From contig NW_023998458.1 of assembly GCF_014805625.2 (NCBI RefSeq), forward strand, positions 124,001 through 188,000: 64,000 nucleotides of DNA. The letters run 5' to 3'. Made by a program: the position numbers and the translations under genes. The notes beneath the pieces were generated by a model. The model saw only the letters and a list, made by a program, of their open reading frames with translations, searched no databases and was not told the origin of the DNA. The DNA comes from Glossina fuscipes. Taxonomy: Eukaryota; Arthropoda; Insecta; Diptera; Glossinidae. The stretch's first letter is position 1. Each line of letters starts with the position of its first letter. Shown here piece by piece: positions 25,601 through 36,744 of this stretch.

Positions 25601-26259
25601 CTATAACGACCCTTATGACATCGTTTTGCCGTTCGTTAGTATAATTAATCATTGATCATAATTGAGTATAAAAAAGGAATGAAAAGTTGATAGCTTCACA
25701 CATAATTACAATTTTGTTCACACCAAGCTAGGAAGTAATATGGCAATGAATATGAGAGGAAATTTTAAAACCGCTGTTGCAACCCTTCATGGGTTGAGTT
25801 ATATTACGACTACGTAAAGCTCACAGTAAAGAAAAATCATAAACTTGCCAACCTTCTTTACCATATTATTGTGTCTTAAATAAGTTTTGCATTATTTCTC
25901 AATCTCAATTTTATTAACAGAATCACTTAATATGCAAGAGCATACGTAAGCATGCCTCTAATTTTTTTACGCATTCACATCGGGCCTTCTTTCAACAAGC
26001 AACGAACGTCCCTAAGAACTATTCCTTGGACTAGTAATGAAAAGCCTTTTATCTTAACCAGATTTTATTTATCAAATAAGGACATGTACGCATGCACAAG
26101 AAACGGTTCTGTTTCCTAATATGCGCTTCCCTAAGGCACTTTTGCAAATAAGAAAACACGCGGACAGGAATTACTTTCGTTACAGAACTTGTCAGTTCTC
26201 TCCCTTAACAGTAAATTTACGATTTTTAAATTACTTTTTTATCAGACATACATGTAAAT
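22683..26259. other. AT-rich noncoding DNA
   Basis: No transposon termini or protein motifs recognised. The reading frame at 23611-23901 (96 residues) has no recognisable domain. Confidence 0.55.
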
Positions 26260-29200
26260 GGTTTTTCAAATTTGCCTAACTACTCTTTAAGTTCCGTCTG
26301 AAAAGCAGCAATTTTTTCCCAAAGTCAACCTTGAAATTCAATATAATTCCACTTGCACGATTTTCTCTTTGAGAGTGTGAAGGTATGTACAGAGTCATAA
26401 CCTCGCTATTCTCGCGAGTCATTAATAAAATTTTTATATCCCCTGTCCAAAACAGCGTCAGCTGGTTTTAAATTTCCATTTAAATAGTCAGTTTTTCTTT
26501 CCTTAAACTAAAATACAATTTCATTCATATTAGCGCCTGCATTGCCTTCTCACTAATGGACTGGAACTTTTTGGTTTTCTTTTAATAGTTCGGCACTATA
26601 ATCGCAAATAAGAACCCAGCCCCTCAAAAATTATTTTCCGGGCAGAGCTATGAGAAATTTTTTAAAGTTCAATATTTCCAGTACACTATAATACTTTTCC
26701 TTAACAACAACGAGTAATTAATAAAATATTTTAATATAATTACCATTCGAACAGTTTTGTTTTAATTTGTTTAATTTCAATCCATCAATTTTCGTCTGAA
26801 AACCAGTTCTTCTTTGCTAACACAAAAGTACAATTTTACTAATATAAAATCTGCATAGGTTTCTCTCTGAAAGAATATATGTAACCATTTACAGCTTTGT
26901 TTCCCCTTAATATCTTTGCAAGATATGCAATCGCCTGGTCAAAGTGTGCTTGCAAACAGATGTGCGCGCCCTTGTTTAACTCTTAAAGAATATTTTTTAA
27001 AATCAGAAAATTTCGCCACAGCACGTTTGCTTCATCATAGACTTGCGATTTTTAAAATATGTGTTAAACCAACCTCACATATATTTTCAAATTTTTCTCC
27101 ATCTCTTCTCAATTTCCACCTGAAATGCAGCAGTCTCTTATTAAAACTAAGTCTCAATTACCTCGTTACGCTTGCTTTCTTTTCTCACTAAGAGTGACTC
27201 ACAACAACTTTGGTTTTCATCTTCATTGTCTTCCCAGTAGCCTAATAATGATAAAGATCAAAGTAAGCTTTGAAACATTCACATGAGAAGGCCAAATTAA
27301 TTTGCATCGCCTCCAAGAATTCATTTATATAGAATATTGTCTAATCGCTGCCCTTAACTTTTCATTCCGTTAACAATTTCTGAAATTTTTTTTAAATTTC
27401 TATTTTCCTTATTTAAAAGTGTTTTCTAAATTTACTTTCTTCCCCCTCTGCGGTCGTCTGAATAGCAGAACTTCACAATTATAATAAAACGACTGAATGC
27501 GCATACGACTTTTCGTCACATCGTATATATACATAATTTTGCTCAAATCTCTGTACATTGTTGTTGCACCAAAGAGCACACTTTAAACATAAGTTTTTTT
27601 AAAATCAAGTGTTCATAAACAGGGAATCAATAATTCGCCTTAAGCCATTCAAACGATCTTATATCCTTTACATAAATTACTTTTCTTCGCCCTCGTCCAA
27701 GCGGAAACGTTTCTTTGCCATAAATAAATATCAATAACTTACAGCTTGCTCTCTCATTAAGGAGGCGTGCAAAGCTTTGCTCCTGCTTTTGTTTGTCTTT
27801 GCTTTGCGTTTGCTTCAAAGTCTACTCTTGATATGTGACGTAAATCGTCTCTAGTCTTTTCTATATTTCTGTCTTCGCCTTTGACTAATACTTCGATTTT
27901 GTGATATTGTTTTTTGTAATTAAGAGAATTTTTTGTCTCATGCGCTACTTATGGAAACGAAATTTGGGCGTAAAAAAGTAAATTTATCTTACATCGCTGC
28001 CAAAATTTGTTTTATATCGCAAATTTTCTAATATTTTCTAACTATTTAACTTTCTTTATTCCCTTAACTAATTTTAGCACTTTTATATAGTTTCTAGTTT
28101 CTAATATGTAAACTGTTTTCTAAACTCCATTCAATTCTTTCCAATTACCGTCTGAACAGCGCAACTTCTTTGCCACGACTAGACTCAATTACAATAAAAC
28201 GATCAGAGATGCATTCCTCTTTTGTTAAAAGCGTATACATACATAATTTTGCTTAAATTTCTCTTTCTCTTTGCTTTTGCAGCAAAGCACACTTTAAAAC
28301 ACACGCGAACTAGAAATCAGACGTTTGCAAATCTAACCTTTTCAGTGATCTTATATTCTTTATATAAAATTGTTTGTAGGATTGTCACCATCGCCCAAGT
28401 AAAAACATTTCTTTGCTATAATGAGGTATCAATTAAACGTTCATGCATAGCTTTGCATGCGTGTGTTTGCTTGTCTTTGCTTTGCTTTTGTTTTAAAATC
28501 CGCTCTTTATATGTGACATAATTCTCTCACGTACTAAAATATTACTTTTATTGTTATTTCGGGTTTGAGATTCAGAATTTTTTCTCATTTTGTCTCGTAC
28601 CCTACCTATGCAAACAAAGTGTTCACATATGGAAAGTGTTTGCAAAAATTTTTGCTCAATATTTCTTTTTACAAGCATTTTGTAATAACAGTAAAATATT
28701 TAGAAATCGATTCGGTATTAGTAAGATATGTGGTCATCTATTACGCACCACGCATATTAATTGTGCATTTGTACTACAAAGCCATAGTTTACCCACGCAC
28801 CTCAGCTTAGCTACTTCAAATTCTTTTAAGCCATACATTATGGGAAAACTATGACACTTTTCTTTAACTGTATACTCGCACTTTTTTATAGCCATCTTAT
28901 TAGTTATTTTAAAACTTTACTTCATCTATGTTGAATTTTCGCCTGAAAATAAGCCGTTCCTTGTTGTTCCGCATTACAATTCTTTTGTTTTCCCAAAAGC
29001 GGCACTCATAATTTTACTTGATTGTTTTCATTGTTTTTCAAATAGTCGGATGCTTGTACATCAAAGTAGTGTTTGAAAGTCACACATAAACAAACCAAGC
29101 AAAATCATATCTTTACGACGATGCAGTAGCAATTAAACGTGCATGTATAGCTTTGCATGTGTTTTTGCTCGTCTTTGCTTTGCTTTTGTATTAAAATCTG

Positions 29201-29330
29201 CTCACGCACTAACATATTATTTTGCTGTAATTTTGATTCTGTGATTTAGAATTTCTTACTATCTATTATCTTGGCTATATAAACGAAGATTTCAGATATA
29301 CGTGCATATACGTTTGCTCTGTTTACATAT
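26260..29330. repeat. Degenerate long-period tandem array
   Basis: A box of the form TTCCATTxCGTCTGAAxAGCAG, often followed by a CAATTACAATAAAACGA-like stretch, recurs at about 26296, 26795, 27120, 27456, 28150 and 28930. In the right part larger units are clear. GTCTTTGCTTTGC occurs at about 27796, 28475 and 29172 (spacing about 680-700), each time after an AGCTTTGCATGC-like motif. TACATAATTTTGCTCAAAT occurs at about 27530 and TACATAATTTTGCTTAAAT at about 28240. The left units are shorter (about 325 bp). Small reading frames in here are not conserved between units, so this is not coding. I do not recognise the family. Confidence 0.6.
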
Positions 29331-30784
29331 GGTATTCACATCATGTTGTTTTGTTATTAATACTTGTCGGCACACACTGCTGCCCTCATTGCGATTATCT
29401 CTATGCTTTGCAGAAAGAACTTTAAAATCATTTCAAAAGTTTCAAGGTTTGAAAAGCTGATACTATTATTGGTAATAAATAATGACAATTTGACGAAAGT
29501 TGTTACCATAAGCAACAAATTTTGAAATATACATAAGATTTCGTTTTTTGTACGTAATGAAAACACTTACAGAAAATTGCTTTTCAATTGTAGTCCATTA
29601 ACAGCGCTTAGGTCGGATGGAATTGATGCCAAAGTAATTTTTAATTTCTGAGCCTATTTGCATCATGCATAAAATTGTCCTGGCTCCTGTCGCTGAAGCC
29701 TCTTTGTACTGACTAGATTATATTTGCAGCACATGTGGATAAGGATATTACGGTTGGGTGTTTTTCTATTTCTTTCTACGTAATTTTAGCTTTTTTATAC
29801 GTTTTGATGACTGTCTTTAAAAAACCAAAAAAATGGAATCTTTCCGGTCCCCCTCTTGTCCAAATAACTCAAATGAGACAAGCAGACCCACCGAAGGTCA
29901 GAGATATGAATTTTCAAATGAATGTGTTTATCGTTCTTTTCACAAAACGAATTCCTTGAAGTAGATCCAAAGCCTATGAATTTTCACATACATACTACAA
30001 ATTTTATGGCGTAACACGGCGAAAGACTATGTCCCACTCCCTCTATCAACGACTCCATCGTCACCGGTTTCGTGATTTTTAATGTTACAGCGTTCAAACT
30101 TGAAGTGTCTCTCCGCTTTCCTGAACAGAACTTTAATAGTTTAACAAAGGTACAAACTTACTATGCCGTAAAAGCATCTTAGAACCAAAGTCTCTTGAGT
30201 CAATTCAAAACTTATTTATGTATTGAATACTCTCTTCTCTACCGTGAAGAATTGATTTTGCAAATTGAATTTCAATAAATCCATAAAACAGGTCTGTATC
30301 GTCGAAATTTCAAAACTTCTGATCCGGAGGAATTTGAAATCTTCTCCACGCCAAGTCTTTTCAACTCAATGCAAAAACAACTCAAGCTTCTTATTTTCCA
30401 TTAAACTCTTTCTTGTCTACGGCGATGATATGATTTGCAAAGCTAAGTATTCCTTAAAAAAAACTTGCATTTTCAAACCTTCTAAGCCAGCTTTCCTCAA
30501 AAATATTAAAGTTGTGTCAAGACAAAATCAAATTTCTTTTAATCCCAAGCAATTCTAAAGCCATTTGTTGCCGGCAAAATCCCTTTTCCCTGCGCTGACG
30601 TTACGATTCCCCATTTTTTGATTTTATGATTTTGGAAAACGAAATGGTCTTTCATCAAAAAGTCAAAACGATGTTGAAGCAATCGTCACTCAAATTTAAC
30701 TATCCCTCACGTTAAAGTATCCGAAAAGAGCATATTAAGTGCCTTCCGTAACGCTCTTCGTTAAGATCGCCACAGCTTAAAGCA
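29331..30784. other. Noncoding DNA, nothing recognised
   Basis: A 97-residue reading frame at 30265-30558 is lysine- and phenylalanine-rich and unlike any domain I know. No repeats shared with the rest of the window seen. Confidence 0.55.
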
Positions 30785-31340
30785 TACCTATTTTTGATCA
30801 GCACGACATTTCATGCCCATGTCCACCTGTCTATCAGTTGCAAACATTCTCCTGGCCGCAAATATGAAGCTATGAACTTCAAATTTGGCAGAAGCATTCA
30901 TTGGAAGTTCTTTCACACTGATTGGTGTAGAAAATGATTCAAATCGGAAGAAAAAAAAAACACTACTACAGCACTACGTACACTAAGAACATCTGAGAGT
31001 AAAACTTGTTTTGCTGTGCAGCAGATAAATCTAAAAAATTTTTAACGTATGTTCTAAGGACGTTGCTGTAGTCTTTGTATAAATACGGGGCCAACATTAT
31101 AGTGTACCGAAATTTCAGTTTTTATAATGCACAGAAGCAAGCTTCTAAGATCCCATAAAATACATAAAATCTTGGCCAGTTTCAAATTCGGAATACACTT
31201 AAGCGTGTACATCTGTCCATCCACTCGCAAAAATTCGATATAAATTCGTAATGAGACGGTAAATGATCTAAACGGGTCAAAGGACACGCCTACAACGCCC
31301 ACACGCCTATGCGACAAAAACTATAAACACCTTTGCTTAT
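30785..31340 (-). repeat. Family A interspersed repeat, minus-strand copy
   Basis: The right block is visible at 30785-30910 (GTCCACCTGTCTATCAGTTG, then CAAACATTCTCCTGGCCGCA). The left block is at about 31060-31220, reading in reverse CATTCCGAATTTGAAACTGG and GAAGCTTGCTTCTGTGC on the minus strand. A further fragment with AGGACACGCCTACAACGCCC follows to 31340. The small reading frames over this segment are by-products of the repeat. Confidence 0.65.
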
Positions 31341-33524
31341 TACTCATAAGCTATAACACACCCACCACATAAATCTCTCCTTTCATTCTGAACATAGAAA
31401 AAATAAGCTGCGTCCATCAAGTATTATAAAATAGACAAATCGAAGACCATGAAACGAGCAAGTAGGGATCCAGTGGCCATCGTGAGCGAAGACGATAGTA
31501 TTACTCCTCGTCATTCGTATGTTTCTTCGAACGTAAGGAACCGCGATTAAGTTAATTTGGAGCGATATAAAACAAAAGAAACGGTATGACCGAACAATTA
31601 ATTGTTTAATCAAGTGATTTGAAGAAGAAGATGATTGTAGGATTACAGTATATCGCGTGTACGCAATGTTAAGATAGCGATAGATCTTAGGTTACAAAAA
31701 ATACCCAATGTTATTAGATCTCGGAACTGATGCAAATAGTTCCTGCACTTAAACCAACAAACTAACTTAACAAAATATTTTGCAAAGCCAACGTATTAGC
31801 TTAAAGGCATAAGGGGATATGAGAGAGTCCGTCGCCCTAGAGCAAACAAAACTTTTCCATTTGCTTTTAGTTGGATTTTAAAATGTTTAAATAATAACTT
31901 TTTTTTTTTTGACTCTGCCACAATTTTTTTTAATATATTCTCTGGCTATCTAATATTCAAAAATTTGCATTACAAAAAACAAAAAACTGTTACTGGCTTA
32001 AGTCGAAATATGAAGTGCCGAGTATCATAAATCATTGGAAAAATAATATAAAAGTTGTAGTAAATAAAGGAGAAAAAAAATAGAAACGTGCGCACAAGTG
32101 GTCTGTCTGCATAGTGTAATTAATGGTGATTTGATGGTTGCAATAAAAAAATATTAGAAACGAAAAAAAAATGTGTTCTCTCACTTTTTGCTATGTCTTT
32201 TTTCATATATGTTTACCGGATTTAATCTAACTTTCTTTTTTTCCCAGAACGAAACTTTAAACTAACTTTTGTTCGCATGTAATAGAAATACAATGAGATC
32301 TCATCAGCCATTTCCACAGATGACGATTCACTAATTGATTTTAAGTATATTGTGAAAGTCTACTGCCTACCTCAGAAAGCAATGCGCTTAGCTACTTTAC
32401 CTCGCTTCGAGACGACACTGAAGGCAAAAGAAGTGATTAACTCGAAATGGTTTTCGCAGTAAACGTATGCAAATTAGATGAATTTATGGGAAGATGGAGT
32501 TCTCTTGTGTCTTTCAAAGATACAACAACCAATTTCACTTAACGTAAATAGTTTTACGTTGAAACAACAGTTATTGACGATGACGTATCAACACGAATCC
32601 TAAGTGTCCGTATCGTTGAAATTGAATTGGCATTGGAGAAGGATAAAATCCCTGCCTCTTGAGCAAGCAGAATGGATTCATTTGTGCTGAGCTTTAAAGC
32701 AAAGCATTGCAGGCTATGATCAACTACCCTTTGACAGTTACGATGAGTTTTTCTTCTGCTTCTCTTTTCCTAAAATAATGCAAAGATGTTATACTCGAAA
32801 TCAAGGTAGTGTTCTTACATTTAACGTGGCCTGACAATCCAGGATTCAAAAGGCTTTTCAAGTTGTCCTGTAACTTGAGCAATTCTTATGATATTTGAAT
32901 TTGGCTTCAGGCGAAAGCAATATGCAACGGAAGGACTTCAATGAAAATATCAACAACAGTAAGCGATTGCTATTGAAGAAAGTCCAATTAAATGCGAATA
33001 CAAGCATCTAACATATAAAGATAAATTATGGCATCATCAAAGGCTAAGGATATATTCGTTTTGGCAAAGCGTTCGCAACATCCATAACCCAACCTCAAAG
33101 ACTAGAGGATTTCCTGGTGAGTATTAAATTTGAAATTCATTTCACATCGTCTAGTCGACGGTCCCCTGATTGCCAAAAAGAAGATATCGGATTTAAATTC
33201 GGCGAAAGCTGGTTGGACTTGAAAGTGTGGCAAATCGTTGAAAGGGCACGCCTACAGCGCATCGTCAACTGTGTCCGCTTCATGAGTTTTCCGCCCGTTA
33301 CTTATCAGCTACAGTAAACCCACAATAAAGCTTTTCACATGTATTCCGCAAAGACGGAAAAAATCTACCACAACCATTCATTATTATAAAATATAAAAAA
33401 TTGCTTTTTTTCTTTTTCTTATTTGTTTTTATATTTTGTAAATTTGAAAATTAGTGAATGAATCGATGATCATTCAAGGTTAGATTAATTTAAAGCCGCG
33501 CACAATGATCAAAATGCTGGTCCA
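31341..33524. other. Noncoding DNA, nothing firm recognised
   Basis: AT-rich to about 32260, then mixed composition. The segment 33190-33310 shares weak words with family A (AGGGCACGCCTACAGCGC) and may be a remnant of it. Confidence 0.5.
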
Positions 33525-33700
33525 CATTGGCAATGGCGTTTGTCCTTGGGCATAACCACTTCGGTGTATAACATTTCATTTAAATATCTCAAGTACTTCA
33601 ACGTGTAAGTTGGACACGAGAATATTGGAGCTCAGAATTGCTTTCTGAATTGAGCGGTGCAAAAAAAAGTCAGCTCTATCTAAAAGTGTATAAATAAAGT
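33525..33700 (+). repeat. Family B fragment
   Basis: Internal family B sequence: GTTTGTCCTTGGGCATAACC, CTTCGGTGTATAACATTTCA, TTTAAATATCTCAAGTAC, then GAATTGCTTTCTGAATTGAG. Both ends are missing. The mori-like mariner relic starts about 35 bp downstream. Confidence 0.5.
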
Positions 33701-33734
33701 TAACTTAGAAACCTTTGACAATGTTCCCGCATTG

Positions 33735-34190
33735 CGAGAAATCTGTCCTTTAAGCCGTAGAAAAGCCAGAGCCCAATCCAGTAGCAAAGATTAACGGATT
33801 GCTATGGAAATTTTCCGCACTTCCAGCATTCGCAAGAAAGATTTGCTGTTTTTTGTAAACAAAACTTCGAATATCGCAAGCAGGACCCCAAGAGATACTA
33901 GTTCTGCAAAAGTCTTTAGCGAATACTTTATGATAGCACGACGAGATGGCCCACACAAAAGTTAGCAACTGGTTGTCCAAATTCACTTCAAATTGATGAC
34001 TTACTCACCACACAATCGTGATTTGTTAGCCAATAACTTTTTTTCATTTTCCTATGTAAAGAGTAAATTGTTAGCAACCATCAACGAGTTTTGCGACTGA
34101 GATAGATATTGCACGCATTCGAAGGTCATATTTTAAAAATGCTTCATCTTTTATGGAAAATTTTACTATGGACATTTTGTGCAGCATATG
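33735..34190 (+). pseudogene. Mariner relic, mori-like, C-terminal half
   Basis: Plus-strand translation contains FFVNKTSNIASRTPRDTSSA, KVFSEYF, ARRDGPHKS, a stop, then FKLMTYSPHNRDLLANNFF and SFSYVKSKL. The last stretch aligns without gaps to the mariner block PPYSPDLAPNDFFLFPYVKNKL, keeping the third catalytic Asp at 34020. ARRDGPHKS aligns with the second catalytic block HHDNA-x-x-HTS (Asp at 33945). The Asp-Asp spacing is short by about ten codons, so a deletion is likely. It lies between a family B fragment (33530-33700) and the IS630-like relic at 34.5 kb. The mori (DD37D) assignment is by motif resemblance only. Confidence 0.52.
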
Positions 34191-34504
34191 TAAAAATATA
34201 TCTATCTGTCGTCATGTAAAATATTTAAAAAAATATATGAAAAGTTAGTCAACCTAACACATTGTTGCATATTTTTGGCATTCATTGCGACCAACTCACC
34301 AAACTTAATAATAATCTATTATAGCCGTAAACAATCAAAAATAAGTCATACATAAAGCGGAGAACGAAAAAGAAGTTTTCACTTCCAACGCTGGAGTTAA
34401 GCAAAAACGCTGGTTCGGTGAGGATTAAATTTCAAAATCTTTATGTATAGGGTGTCCTCAACTTGATACAAGGTTTGAATTAAATCGAGAACCAAGTTAT
34501 TCTT

Positions 34505-34830
34505 TATTGGCTGTAAATTCTTTATTGAATCATAATGTGGATCGCGTACATAAGCAGTCTTTACTCGAAATTCTTACCGCCGAAACAAGAGAGTACCCAC
34601 CGAGGGAATGTAGCACGCGTTAATTGAATTGTTTCACGGGATTTATGGCATGTGTTTCCGCCTTATTGAAACAACATGTTGTTCACATCGATATCATTCA
34701 ATTTAGGCGCGAAGAACTGAGTTATTATAGCGCAATATCGAGCACCAGTAAAACTCATTGCTTCACTAGCCTCATATCTAAATACGTATGGCCAAACTTT
34801 CATTATTATACCTTACACTACTGGCGTTTA
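34505..34830 (-). pseudogene. IS630/Tc1-like transposase relic, C-terminal half
   Basis: On the minus strand the translation reads EASEAMSFTGARYCAIITQF, then FAPKLNDIDVNNMLFQ, a stop, GGNTCHKSRETIQL and TRATFPRWVLSCFGGKNF. This follows, block by block, a common insect IS630-Tc1-type transposase: VNG-x-RYR-x-M-I, then F-x-P-x-L, then NMWFQQDGATCHTARETIQLL, then FPGRVISR-x-G. The catalytic Asp of QQDGATCH is replaced by Gly and preceded by a stop, so it is inactive. The relic runs directly into a minus-strand family B repeat on its upstream side (34865-35240). Terminal repeats were not identifiable. Confidence 0.62.
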
Positions 34831-34864
34831 TTAAGTTTGAGCGGACATATGTAACATGCAAAAA

Positions 34865-35240
34865 GGCTTAAGGTAAACACAACTTTTATTACACCGATCG
34901 ATTCAGATTCATTTTCTGAATTGATCTAAGCCGTTTGATGTCAGTCCAACTGTAAGTTTATGCTCAAACTAAAGTTCACAATTTCTGAGATATTTTGACG
35001 AAATGTTTTGACCCACGAACGAACGCTATTGAAAATGGTTTGGATCGATCCACTTTTTCGACCAGTAAATGTAATTTTCAAAATTTCTGGACGAAAGTGA
35101 CGAAAGTGATGGCACTGCAGTATTCTAAATTGGTGCGGAAACTTTGGACCGGCTGTGGCAATTTTTTGAACTCCCTTTCTAATAGTGAAAACTGAAGTCC
35201 ATATGACAAAAAGGTCTAATTTCCAATGCTTCTTTATCAA
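34865..35240 (-). repeat. Family B repeat, minus-strand copy
   Basis: On the minus strand it reads ATTTTCAATAGCGTTCGTTC, GTGGGTCAAAACATTTCG, AAAATATCTCAGAAATTGTG and GATCAATTCAGAAAATGAAT. It then reads CGATCGGTGTAATAAAAGTT. All of this is colinear with the plus-strand family B copies. It abuts the minus-strand IS630-like relic on its left. Confidence 0.66.
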
Positions 35241-35274
35241 AATCAGATTCTAATAGCAAGTAAAAGGTAAAAAA

Positions 35275-35514
35275 GTTAACTGTACCAAATTTGGACTATC
35301 TACGCCTACTTTTGGTTCCTACCCTATGTAAGGATTTTCACGAAAATTTTTGTTTTTTAGCGCGGAAATTTGATGATGAAAATTTGATATAAAAATCAAC
35401 TGTGCTGAAGTTTGAGCACGTACGTCAATTTTCAACCTCTTGAGATTGTAGGATATTCTTACGGAAAGTAAATCTTCGTTTGTAAAAGGGCCTAATTTTT
35501 ACTATACAATTCCA
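35275..35514 (+). repeat. Tandem dimer with 120-bp period
   Basis: GTTAACTGTACC at 35275 and ATCAACTGTGCT at 35395 start two related segments, with matches continuing in register at exactly 120 bases: TTTGGACTATCTACG against TTTGAGCACGTACG, TTTTGGTTCCT against TTTCAACCTCT, and TATGTAAGGATTTTC against ATTGTAGGATATTC. It directly follows the minus-strand family B copy. No coding is visible. Confidence 0.42.
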
Positions 35515-35582
35515 TAATAATATAAAAATAAGTTGATATAAAAACAGGGAATAAGTTTTGTGTTTTATGGCAAAAGTAAGAC

Positions 35583-35774
35583 TTACGTTAGACAATGTGG
35601 TGTAGGATGCTTAGCAGTCGGCTTAGCCCGGTTATAATGTTTTAAATAGTTTTTGAAATATTCTTGAACAATTAAAGCGCATTGCTTTCGCGCACTATTG
35701 CACTCTTGCACTCCTACTAACCATAAACTGCCGAAATTTTCCTTTTTCAAGGCTGTCAACCCTTTACCGCGCAA
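35583..35774 (-). other. Possible orphan exon or old coding relic
   Basis: A 63-codon open frame on the minus strand in a patch more GC-rich than its surroundings. It reads ENFGSLWLVGVQECNSARKQ, then CALIVQEYFKNYLKHYNRAK and PTAKHPTPH. Composition is balanced rather than low-complexity. The minus strand then reads CTAACGTAAGTCTTAC, so a GTAAGT splice-donor match falls at the frame's end. There is no ATG at the start (the open frame begins at a TTG codon), no recognised domain, and no partner exon found. It could equally be a transposon fragment or chance. Confidence 0.2.
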
Positions 35775-36427
35775 ACGCCGGCAAATTCAAATTTTGTATA
35801 AATATTTATATATATTATAATTAAAATACTTAAGGAGAGCTTGCGTGTATTGCAAGTAATAAAAGATTTAAAACCATATTTAAGAATTAATTCAGATCAT
35901 TGAAATACAAGTTGGCGTGTCGTACACCTCCAGATTAATAATAACTTATAGCAATCCCAAGCTATCTCTGAGCTAAACTTTATCTGTTAGCAGTTATTAT
36001 TGATACACGTATGCGAAACTTTTTATTGAGTTAAAATGCAAACACTACATATGAGTATCGACCGCAAGGCATGTGCTTTTATTTTATTAAAACTTTTTTA
36101 AACATGCATCGGTTATTTTACACAATTAAAAACGAACTTTATGTGAGCATAAAAAAAAAAACTCAAATTCGATTTGAACTTTTCCTAAATAAAATAATAG
36201 AACTTTTTCAATATATTACTAAATAAAAAAAAAATTGTAATCAATATTTTAAAATTCCAAAGTAGATAAAACTTTGCTTTTTTATTAACACGAAACTGCA
36301 AAATTTTATTCGCATATTTAACTGCTATCTTTAGTCAATAATATGATAGTTGCCACTAATGGCAAACGCAGAGTACGCGTAAAGAAGCGAACTTACACAG
36401 ACATTTAATTGAAACTCCAGTGGGCCG

Positions 36428-36430
<3 letters not shown>

Positions 36431-36458
<28 letters not shown>
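36431..36458 (+). repeat. (TG)14 microsatellite
   Basis: Fourteen uninterrupted TG units; a good polymorphic marker candidate. Confidence 0.97.
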
Positions 36459-36744
36459 CAATTCAAAATTGCTCTTTCCAATTTCAATAACGCAAAAATG
36501 TTTAGTGTAGCAAATAGATGCCTAGGTGCAAGGGAGTATGAGATAGGCAGAAAGATAGCAGAAAACTGGATAGAAGCAGGGGTTTCATAAAGCGATGTAT
36601 GTACACCCGAAGAAGAAGAATGTCCCGAATCCATACGAAATAGGACTTGGAACAATTCAACTTGTTGCCAGGTAGCACCCGGCCGCTACAATATAATATA
36701 TGCCTCATACTAGGAACTTTCCCGGCATTCCATACGGAAGACAG

